From a virus, in IMG/VR virus record IMGVR_UViG_3300009507_000070, positions 1-32,314 of that record: 32,314 nucleotides of DNA, one strand, 5' to 3'. The translations under genes and the position numbers were made by a program. The notes beneath the pieces were generated by a model. The model was not told the origin of the DNA, did not search any database, and worked only from the letters and a program-made list of their open reading frames with translations. Numbering within the stretch: position 1 is the stretch's first letter; each line of letters opens with the position of its first letter. Below, piece by piece: positions 26,449 to 32,314 of this stretch.

Positions 26449-27198
26449 TCAGAAGAAAGGACGAAAAAACTCCGCCCCGAAGGCGATACGAGTCGACACC
26501 TTTTCTCCTGACGGGGCTACAAAAACACGGTCCAAATCTAACTTCGGTTCCGCACCTTCCATTGTGTTTCTAATATACTTAGAATCTGCAATCGGAAGAT
26601 TGACAATAGTTGATGATATATCAGCCGGGTCCTTAGAACCATCAAACTCAACAATCATTTTTTCTAATCTTTTAGTAACCACAGGAGCAACCATACCATC
26701 AGGGTATGCGTCTCTCATCTTTTGAAGGTCTTGAATGTCTCTTTGATTTAAGATACGACACTTCACCATTTTTTGACTAACAGGTAACATTAACTCAAAT
26801 AAACCTTCACCATTTGGTTCAATAGTTGTCGGTTTAACATTTAACTCATCCAATAAAATACTTTGTTCAAAGTCCTTCATTGTTTTAGGGTCACGAAGAT
26901 TGAATGTGTATTCAGGACCGAATGAAGAGTTTCTTAAGAAAATAAGTATTGCCTCAACATCACACTCCAACAATTCCATTGGGTCAAAACTAGGCTCATA
27001 AATTTTACTTCTTAATAAAGTCATAATGATGTTGTCACCATTTCTTTGACCCAACAAAGTATTTTCATCCTGAGCTGTTAAATAACCTACTTTAATTGAG
27101 GACTTCCCACTTTTATAGTACTTACCCTTCGAAGGTAATTGTACCACGTCATGAGGTAGGTTGAAGTCTTGTTGTCCGTATTGTGCTGCGTTGTCCAT
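26449..27198 (-). CDS. gp26-like baseplate hub/tail assembly protein (T4_baseplate family)
   Basis: The 249-aa protein shows the layout of T4-like gp26 proteins: DVVQLPSKGKYY near the N-terminus, a strand pair around SSIKVGYLTAQDEN, LLECDVEAILIFLRNSSFG near residues 78-96, EYTFNLRDP after it, and a mostly helical second half. The CP-x-C zinc-type pair found in some relatives is absent, because the stretch after EYTFNLRDP has no cysteines. It lies between tube and tape measure genes, where tail-assembly chaperones are encoded in most tailed phages. The ORF ends GAEFFRPFF. The TTT TTT CGT codons near its end could permit a +1 shift into the 50-aa frame. A terminator lies just upstream of its start. 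Confidence 0.78.
   Translation of the reverse strand: MDNAAQYGQQDFNLPHDVVQLPSKGKYYKSGKSSIKVGYLTAQDENTLLGQRNGDNIIMTLLRSKIYEPSFDPMELLECDVEAILIFLRNSSFGPEYTFNLRDPKTMKDFEQSILLDELNVKPTTIEPNGEGLFELMLPVSQKMVKCRILNQRDIQDLQKMRDAYPDGMVAPVVTKRLEKMIVEFDGSKDPADISSTIVNLPIADSKYIRNTMEGAEPKLDLDRVFVAPSGEKVSTRIAFGAEFFRPFF
26463..26469 (-). other. Candidate +1 frameshift site TTTTTTC at the end of the gp26-like gene
   Basis: In the zero frame the codons are GAG TTT TTT CGT, four codons before the TGA. A phenylalanine tRNA on the second TTT can re-pair on TTC after a +1 slip, and the next codons then enter the 50-aa frame. The product would be about 304 aa (245 residues, nine bridging residues, then 50). A GGGGCGG run lies just upstream. 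This is inferred and no stimulatory structure was identified. Confidence 0.35.
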
Positions 27199-27210
27199 AT
27201 CTTATATAAT

Positions 27211-27243
27211 AAAAAAACCATAGAGAGTTCCCCCTCTATGGTT
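27211..27243 (-). terminator. Rho-independent terminator after the tail tube gene
   Basis: On the minus strand AACCATAGAG and CTCTATGGTT form a perfect 10-bp stem with an 8-base loop, followed directly by a run of seven T. It lies about 40 bases after the tube gene stop. It would limit read-through from the highly expressed tube gene into the gp26-like gene, which starts at 27198, right after the T-run. Confidence 0.92.
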
Positions 27244-27279
27244 AAATATAAATGAACTGATTTTTTCGTAAATAGTATA

Positions 27280-27768
27280 TTAGTAAACTAAAATACATCT
27301 ATCAGGACGTAGTGTCGCCGTGATAGTTGCAATACCATCATCACCATAACCAAGTGAATCAAAGTTCACGTCAGTTAGGAATGTTCCTTGTAAAATCCAC
27401 TTTTCTACTGCCACACCTGTTGGGTCTAACATTTCCAAGTTGATATTTTTCTTATAACCTGCAGCGTATCCCATACGACCAGTTACAGATTCAGCGTGTA
27501 AACGAACCCACTCCATTAACGCTTGAGAAGCTGAAGGACCGATTGGGTCACGGAATGTTACGTTTAGTGTGTTCCAAGTAAATCTACCTGCAACATATGT
27601 TGAAGTATTCAAGAATGGAACTTCAACAGAATTGATTGATACTTGTGGACGTGAAGTTGACTCCACATACCAAGAGTTGATACCCAATGAAGAATCAAAG
27701 GTCATGATGAACCTATTTTTTCTTTTTGGTTCATAAGGTATCGGCATTTTCATTAATAAATCAGCCAT
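27280..27768 (-). CDS. Tail tube protein, gp19-like
   Basis: The 162-aa protein matches T4 gp19 in length (163 aa) and layout. It starts with a short helix-poor segment then KRKNRFIMTFDSSLGINSWY, followed by SRPQVSINSVEVPFLNTSTY. Next come TWNTLNVTFRDPIGPSASQA and a helix LMEWVRLHAESVTG. The last part has MLDPTGVAVEKWILQGTFLT and DDGIATITATLRPD, the usual end of the tube beta-barrel. These proteins stack as hexamers inside the sheath and guide DNA. The gene is bracketed by a putative late motif upstream and a strong terminator downstream, so it can be expressed as a single-gene unit, as expected for a high-copy protein. Confidence 0.92.
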   Translation of the reverse strand: MADLLMKMPIPYEPKRKNRFIMTFDSSLGINSWYVESTSRPQVSINSVEVPFLNTSTYVAGRFTWNTLNVTFRDPIGPSASQALMEWVRLHAESVTGRMGYAAGYKKNINLEMLDPTGVAVEKWILQGTFLTDVNFDSLGYGDDGIATITATLRPDRCILVY

Positions 27769-27802
27769 TGTATTTTTGTTTTTATATTTTTTGTTTATTA
27801 CT

Positions 27803-27810
27803 TATAAATA
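27803..27810 (-). promoter_or_regulatory. Candidate late-promoter octamer TATTTATA before the tail tube gene
   Basis: An exact TATTTATA on the minus strand lies in the 115-base gap between the HAD-like gene and the tail tube gene. It ends 34 bases before the ATG at 27768. The A-rich stretch that follows would be the leader. The rest of this gap is AT-rich and shows no further gene. Confidence 0.4.
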
Positions 27811-27883
27811 GTTGGAGTAGTGAAAATTTTTCTATTTACTTTGTTTTGAAAAATCACATTATATAGAAGCTAACTAGAAATTT

Positions 27884-28735
27884 TTATACTTCTTTTTTCT
27901 CTCCTCCTTTAGTTAAATAAGTTTTTACTGGTTTATCATCCTTATATTCTTTATCTAAGAAATTCTTAATGCTTTCAATATTACCTGGGTCATCATCAGA
28001 AAAACCAATCATAGGAACGAAATTATTTTTAATGTCGTTCTTAAAGAAAGCTCTCTGATTTAATTTACCCGCCATATCCTTTACATAAGAGATAAAGTTT
28101 TTAAGGGCTTTTATCTTTCCTTCTTCAGGGTTCGCAGCACTACCTTCACCATAAGTTACAGGGTGGAACTTTAATAAGTCCAAATACGATTCAACTATAT
28201 CATCATCAGTCATTTCGTCCTCACCAGAGATGTCTCTAAACTTCTTGAGGTTTGAGATTAACTCTTCTTTACTAATACCCTTGTGATTAGTCATAATCAT
28301 ATTATATACAGCATCTTTTAACACCGAAGGTGTGTGTCCACGAGCAGTGATAATTGAGAAAATTGAACCTCCGTTGATTGCTTCAACAAAATCATCCCAT
28401 GAAGGACCCGTCTCAGCAACCATTGCGTCAACAATAAATTGTGAGTCACCTTCAGTAGTGAAGTTTCTATAAGGGTTTTCAGCATAACCAACAATAGTAT
28501 CACCTTTATAATCAAAAGGTTCTTTACCTAAAACCCCACGATATTCTGCGAAGTCCTCAGTAGACATACCCACTTCTTTACCGTCCTCAGTTTGAACGAT
28601 GATTTGTGTAGGCATCATCAAAATGTTGTCATCCCAGTCAAAAGCATAATACTTCATATTAGGATTACCCGCTTCGTCAAACCCCTCATTGAGTTGTTTT
28701 TCCTCAATATATTCTCTTAAGACACTACGAATCAT
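27884..28735 (-). CDS. HAD-superfamily phosphatase-like protein between sheath and tube genes
   Basis: The 283-aa protein carries all four HAD motifs: I, AFDWDDN with nucleophile Asp33 and acid/base Asp35; II, FSIITARGH with Thr130; III, a lysine in GKIKALKNF (Lys207 or Lys209); IV, IGFSDDDPGNI with Asp247-249. An active phosphohydrolase is therefore likely, though the substrate cannot be read from the sequence. Residues 1-26 form an extra helix before the fold (MIRSVLREYIEEKQLNEG). An internal ATG at codon 27 could start the core domain alone. The gene starts inside the stop of the 47-aa ORF. Its presence among structural genes suggests a late function such as virion protein or nucleic-acid end processing. 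That is inference. Confidence 0.85.
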   Translation of the reverse strand: MIRSVLREYIEEKQLNEGFDEAGNPNMKYYAFDWDDNILMMPTQIIVQTEDGKEVGMSTEDFAEYRGVLGKEPFDYKGDTIVGYAENPYRNFTTEGDSQFIVDAMVAETGPSWDDFVEAINGGSIFSIITARGHTPSVLKDAVYNMIMTNHKGISKEELISNLKKFRDISGEDEMTDDDIVESYLDLLKFHPVTYGEGSAANPEEGKIKALKNFISYVKDMAGKLNQRAFFKNDIKNNFVPMIGFSDDDPGNIESIKNFLDKEYKDDKPVKTYLTKGGEKKEV

Positions 28736-28878
28736 TACTTTGTCTCGTTTAGTCTCTCAATTAATCTTTCTAATTGTTCTTCTGAAATCACAATGTTTTG
28801 TGGTTTTTCAGAAAATGTTTTTACACCATTGTTCTCAACATTTAGGTGTTCCATTAAGTTTGATTTCTTAAATTCCAT
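28735..28878 (-). CDS. Small 47-aa ORF translationally coupled to the HAD-like gene
   Basis: From the ATG at 28878 it encodes MEFKKSNLMEHLNVENNG and ends VISEEQLERLIERLNETK. Its stop TAA shares one base with the ATG of the HAD-like gene (TAATG), a classic coupling arrangement. The C-terminal half is a charged amphipathic helix reminiscent of the N-terminal helix of the HAD-like protein. I do not recognise a function. It lies after a hairpin that follows the sheath gene and is therefore the first ORF of a short two-gene unit. Confidence 0.68.
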   Translation of the reverse strand: MEFKKSNLMEHLNVENNGVKTFSEKPQNIVISEEQLERLIERLNETK

Positions 28879-28913
28879 GTTCTTATTTTAATTAAACGTT
28901 TAATAAGGCTAAT

Positions 28914-28936
28914 GGGGGTCACCATCGGTAACCCCC
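28914..28936 (-). terminator. GC-rich hairpin after the tail sheath gene
   Basis: GGGGGTTACC and GGTGACCCCC (minus strand) form a 10-bp stem with one G-T wobble and a 3-base loop, about 20 bases after the sheath stop. The flanks are AT-rich but neither side has a long T-run, so it may act as an mRNA 3'-end stabiliser or a weak, possibly bidirectional, terminator. A short palindrome TTAAACGTTTAA follows it. Confidence 0.65.
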
Positions 28937-28940
28937 AATT

Positions 28941-28948
28941 TATAAATA
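28941..28948 (-). promoter_or_regulatory. TATTTATA octamer between the sheath stop and the hairpin
   Basis: An exact TATTTATA on the minus strand, but it lies upstream of the hairpin and 62 bases before the 47-aa ORF. If it is a promoter, the transcript would start with the hairpin. It may instead be a chance AT-rich match. Confidence 0.2.
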
Positions 28949-28955
28949 TATCAAA

Positions 28956-31900
28956 TTAGATATCTTCGAAAGATGCTCCCGTTGGAGTAATCAAGAACTC
29001 AATATCGATGAATTCAAGTGCTCTCGTTGGTTTCAAGTAGATTTTACCTGTCAATTGGTTATTATCCAAATCTTCAGGTGTGTTTTCTACAACCACACGG
29101 AAGTCGATTAAACCTCTGTCTCTTCTAATAGAGTCTAAGATTGGGTTAACCGCATCTAAGAAGTCTTGTCTTACTTGGTCATCGTTCTGTTCGAACAACA
29201 ATCTTACCGCTACAGCTGAAATCAACTTACGAGCTTGTAACAACAATCTTCTTACGTTAATTCTGTCAAGTGCAGATTCTCTAATTTGTAGAGTCTTATT
29301 ACCCCAAATTACTGTACCCACATCTGAGAATGTTGCGATTGGGTTCAATCTACCTTGGTATAATGTATCTCTATCTTCTTGAGTTAACTTCTTACGTGCT
29401 TTAACAGCATTTACCAAACCTCTTGTGTAACCCGCAGTTGCGAACCAAGGGAATGCGATGTTATCTGTTAACGCTAAGTTCTTAACAACCTCTGCCGTTG
29501 GTGGGATGTAGATTTGTGTGTTGTTCACACTATCTCTTGTCAATACCCATGGGTAGTAAGTTGCCGTGTAGTTAGAGTCAATTGATGATTCTTCTAAGTT
29601 ATCAACTGCTTCATCAGGGTAGATGAAATCTGTTTCAAACGATGAAGTATTAGGAACAAACATGTTGTAATCAGGTGTAGTACAGATGTAAATTGAATCT
29701 GCTCTGTCTGTTTCAACCATATCAATAGCCTCTTCAACTAAGTTTGAATGATTAGTGTAATCAATACCCGGTGTTGTAAAGATGTTAATGTTAACAGCTT
29801 CAGGGTTTTCGAATGTTTTCTGACCCATTAAGTAAGCGTAGTAATCAGTGTTTGCCCAATCAGTTGAGTTTTCACCAACAGTGATTTGTTTGAATTGTCC
29901 CCATCCTGTTGCAGTTGGGAATGAAGGTGAAGGACTAGCACCTAATAAGTAACCTGTACCACCCAATCTGAATGAGTCTTGATTTGAACGGAACTCTCTG
30001 TAGACATCCCATCCGTCAAAACCACCTTTAGGTAATAATGTGAACTTACGAGCATTTAATCTGTAGTAAGGGTTTGATTGTGATGTTGGTTCACTTCTGA
30101 ATTCTGCATCACCCACTTCAAATGCCGTTTCACCTGAAGTTACATATTGACCTGAAATCGTTACTACTGTAGCTCCTGAATCCATGTGGAAACCTTTTGT
30201 AAGGTATGCCCAATTGTTACCTTCAGTAGCAGTACCCAAGTTACTTGGGTTTTGTTTACCTTTATACATAAAGAAGTCAGAATCAATACCTACAGTATTT
30301 GAAATACCTAAGTAAGTCTTTCTTACTTTATCACCAGCACTTCTTGAGATGTTACTACCACCTGTAGATGTACCGAATGGTGGGTTGTAAACTACCTCAC
30401 CAGGTGTGTTATATTTTGTTTTGTATGCGATGAATGGACTCTTAGCTCCTGAGTACTCTCTAAAGTTGTAACCTTCGAAACCACAAGGAAGTGCATCTAC
30501 AGGTGCATCTTCATCCATTTCCAACATAATAAATTTAGACTTAAGTACAAACTCTCCATTAGAGGTACCGACTTTCTTAGCTACATATCCATTTTCACCT
30601 GGACTCATCGTACAGTTAGTGAATTTCTCAATAACTACAGGGTTTGCATCTGTATCAAAGAAATCACGAACGATGATGTCGAACGTTGAATTAGCAAATG
30701 AGATGTTAGCAATAGAAACCTTAACTTCGTTGTTAGCTGCGTTACCATCAGAAATTAAGATAAATCTGAATAGTCTATCAACTTGTGAACCTCTCAATTC
30801 TGAAACCACAAACGGAGTGTGTGGTGTTTGATATTGTTCTAAGTACCAACCGATTGAACTATTAGTTGCATTATCTTGTCTTGCTGATGGAAGAGCGACT
30901 AAATCACAGTTAAGACCACGAATTTTACCTTTTCTATAACCTTCAGTTAATAATGAGTAATAAACCTCTTCCGCAAATAATGGGAACTCATTTCTACTCT
31001 TACCAAAGTTTGTACCACCAAATACTTTATTGATGTAGTTTGTATCTGATAAAGTGAACGATGTTTTGAATGTGAAGTTATCACCGTCATTCGTTACACC
31101 TGAAATACCAAATGAAGAATATGGGTTTTTCTGAACATCAGCGTAATCACCTGAACAATCCATAATAACTTGTGAAACACCACTAGCCATGTAAACAGGA
31201 CCACCATCGTTATTATCGTTGATACCTCTTGAACGAAGTGTTGCCACAACTACATCATTGTACTCAGTAAATGCGGTTGCGTTATACGATAACACTGAAC
31301 CACTTAAAGTACCTGAGAAGTTACCACCACCTAAGTCTGTGAAGTCAGAGTTCATAACAACATTGAATGAAATACCTGAGTAGTTATCTTGTGAACCTGG
31401 TTCGAAACATGCGTAGTACCAAGGGTCCATTAATGAATCGTCGTAATCCGCAACTGAATCGTATAGACCGTCAACAGATAAGAAGTTATTATCATCTGAA
31501 ATAGTGTACCCAGCACCAGTAAATGAATTATACACTGCATCTGTTACCACACCCCATTGTGCACCTGTAGTAGCACTTAATGAGTTATCTAATATTAGAC
31601 CGTGAACAAATGTTTGTAATTGACCCGACATTGTTGTTGAGTCACCATTGTATAATTGAATACTATCGTTAATGTAATCATTTAATGGAGATGAGAACGC
31701 CCCCGTGAACTCAACAGTACTTGTAGAACCTGTCGAACCAGTAAAGGTAACAGACCATGTAGAGAGAGTAGGGGTATCTAATGTTGAGGGGTCTAAGTTT
31801 GATTGAGTTGTAATAGACCAAGATGGACCAGCATCGTAACCTGATAAACCTAATACTCTGGTTACAAATAATTGGTTTGATTGTTGTAAATACGCCTTCG

Positions 31901-32141
31901 CTATGTAAGCGGCTTCATATTTTGGAATCTGCGTGTTTACAAATTTTGTTGGATTTGTACCTCCGAAGTAAGCTTGAAATTCGTCGAAGTTGGAGATGAA
32001 TATAGGTTCGAATGCTGGACCCGATAAGGTCTCACCAACAATACCCATAGTAGTTACACCTACACTCTGTGCCACGAAACTCAAGTCTCTTTCTGATGTA
32101 TAAACACCCGGAGAAACGAAAACTTTGTTTGAACTTGCCAT
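28956..32141 (-). CDS. Tail sheath protein, gp18-like, enlarged
   Basis: The 1061-aa protein is the contractile sheath subunit; T4 gp18 has 659 aa. The N-terminus (VFVSPGVYTSERDLSFVAQS, TTMGIVGETLSGPAFEPIFI) and the C-terminal 200 residues carry the sheath core: DNIAFPWFATAGYTRGLVNA, TLYQGRLNPIATFSDVGTVI, RINVRRLLLQARKLISAVAV, and the last strands with GKIYLKPTRALEFIDIEFLI. The roughly 700 residues between include beta-rich inserts (for example around GGGNFSGTLSGSVLSYNATA) that probably form extra domains on the tail surface. The gene starts the virion run. A TATTTATA octamer lies 31 bases upstream and the leader is A-rich with no Shine-Dalgarno sequence. Confidence 0.9.
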   Translation of the reverse strand: MASSNKVFVSPGVYTSERDLSFVAQSVGVTTMGIVGETLSGPAFEPIFISNFDEFQAYFGGTNPTKFVNTQIPKYEAAYIAKAYLQQSNQLFVTRVLGLSGYDAGPSWSITTQSNLDPSTLDTPTLSTWSVTFTGSTGSTSTVEFTGAFSSPLNDYINDSIQLYNGDSTTMSGQLQTFVHGLILDNSLSATTGAQWGVVTDAVYNSFTGAGYTISDDNNFLSVDGLYDSVADYDDSLMDPWYYACFEPGSQDNYSGISFNVVMNSDFTDLGGGNFSGTLSGSVLSYNATAFTEYNDVVVATLRSRGINDNNDGGPVYMASGVSQVIMDCSGDYADVQKNPYSSFGISGVTNDGDNFTFKTSFTLSDTNYINKVFGGTNFGKSRNEFPLFAEEVYYSLLTEGYRKGKIRGLNCDLVALPSARQDNATNSSIGWYLEQYQTPHTPFVVSELRGSQVDRLFRFILISDGNAANNEVKVSIANISFANSTFDIIVRDFFDTDANPVVIEKFTNCTMSPGENGYVAKKVGTSNGEFVLKSKFIMLEMDEDAPVDALPCGFEGYNFREYSGAKSPFIAYKTKYNTPGEVVYNPPFGTSTGGSNISRSAGDKVRKTYLGISNTVGIDSDFFMYKGKQNPSNLGTATEGNNWAYLTKGFHMDSGATVVTISGQYVTSGETAFEVGDAEFRSEPTSQSNPYYRLNARKFTLLPKGGFDGWDVYREFRSNQDSFRLGGTGYLLGASPSPSFPTATGWGQFKQITVGENSTDWANTDYYAYLMGQKTFENPEAVNINIFTTPGIDYTNHSNLVEEAIDMVETDRADSIYICTTPDYNMFVPNTSSFETDFIYPDEAVDNLEESSIDSNYTATYYPWVLTRDSVNNTQIYIPPTAEVVKNLALTDNIAFPWFATAGYTRGLVNAVKARKKLTQEDRDTLYQGRLNPIATFSDVGTVIWGNKTLQIRESALDRINVRRLLLQARKLISAVAVRLLFEQNDDQVRQDFLDAVNPILDSIRRDRGLIDFRVVVENTPEDLDNNQLTGKIYLKPTRALEFIDIEFLITPTGASFEDI

Positions 32142-32172
32142 GTTTTTTAATTTCTTAAGAATTTATTTTTAT

Positions 32173-32180
32173 TATAAATA
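32173..32180 (-). promoter_or_regulatory. Candidate late-promoter octamer TATTTATA before the tail sheath gene
   Basis: An exact TATTTATA on the minus strand ends 31 bases before the sheath ATG, almost the spacing seen at the tail tube gene. The overlapping TATAAT could alternatively serve as a normal -10 box, but no convincing -35 lies at the right distance. Confidence 0.4.
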
Positions 32181-32266
32181 TTTGGAAAAATCTTAAAAAA
32201 CATTTACACCAGCCCTATATTTATCGATTAGGGAGAATTTTTTCTGCCTTTTTTCACACTAATATT

Positions 32267-32314
32267 ATGAAAGACATAAAAAACATTAAGATATCTACAG
32301 AGGTTCACTCAACA
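32267..32314 (+). CDS. Start of a divergent plus-strand gene, cut by the window edge
   Basis: An ATG at 32267 opens a frame of 16 codons to the window end, reading MKDIKNIKISTEVHST. The phrase 'IKISTEVHSTL' is typical of small phage or ribbon-helix-helix-like proteins with an N-terminal strand followed by a helix, but too little is present to name it. The gene points away from the sheath gene. The 125-base gap between them would hold both promoters, including a TATTTATC on the plus strand at 32218-32225. Confidence 0.5.
   Translation, partial: MKDIKNIKISTEVHST

Noticed and set aside
26473-26479. GGGGCGG near the end of the gp26-like gene as a phage Mu-type -2 frameshift site (GGGGCGA)
   Set aside because: In the zero frame the codons are GGG GCG, and a -2 slip gives poor re-pairing. 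The nearby TTT TTT CGT offers a better +1 slip.
3598-32180. TATAAATA on the plus strand in many gaps, taken as standard T4 late promoters
   Set aside because: Read that way they point against all the genes they precede, so standard T4 promoters driving these genes are not possible. The coding-strand form TATTTATA is reported instead as a candidate.
32213-32233. CCCTA...TAGGG inverted repeat in the divergent gap as a terminator
   Set aside because: Only five base pairs around an 11-base loop, too weak to call, and it lies where promoters are expected.

Overview
The window is a segment of a tailed-phage genome: a T4-like contractile-tail virus (myovirus morphology) with AT-rich DNA. Every gene but one is read from the minus strand, so the layout is described from high to low coordinates. 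The host is most likely a member of the Bacteroidota (Flavobacteriia-like). This is inference from two things seen here. Start codons follow A-rich leaders with no Shine-Dalgarno sequence. The ribonucleotide reductase also carries its ATP-cone on the radical subunit instead of the catalytic one, an arrangement described in flavobacteria. No host gene, tRNA, integrase, insertion sequence or CRISPR array was seen, and no gene-free stretch exceeds 300 bases.

Right part (32266 to about 12300), virion genes: an enlarged tail sheath (gp18-like), a 47-aa ORF coupled to a HAD-family phosphatase-like protein, the tail tube (gp19-like), a gp26-like baseplate/tail-assembly protein with a 50-aa ORF in another frame (possible frameshift extension), a tape measure protein, a 1534-aa tail/baseplate protein with an embedded OmpA-like domain, a LysM/gp53-like protein, a 2311-aa baseplate-hub protein, a 74-aa ORF and an acidic coiled-coil protein. 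At the far right a divergent plus-strand gene begins and runs off the window.

Middle part (11600 to 3600), replication and nucleotide module: gp32 ssDNA-binding protein, UvsX recombinase, RNase H (FEN family), an unknown 150-aa protein, gp41 replicative helicase, NrdB with ATP-cone, and NrdA. A terminator and a sigma70-like promoter precede gp32, a hairpin separates gp32 from uvsX, and a strong UUCG-loop terminator follows nrdA. The module thus looks like its own transcription unit set inside the tail cluster.

Left part (3600 to 1), baseplate wedge genes: gp25-like, gp6-like, and the N-terminal 402 codons of a protein with carboxypeptidase-regulatory/Ig-like domains, cut by the window edge.

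The octamer TATTTATA (coding-strand orientation) recurs in the short gaps before virion genes but not before the replication genes. It is a candidate late promoter and is the reverse complement of the T4 late promoter TATAAATA. The main points for follow-up are this motif, the OmpA-like insertion, the bacterial-SSB-type tail on a cysteine-free gp32, the possible +1 frameshift after the gp26-like gene, and the ATP-cone NrdB.
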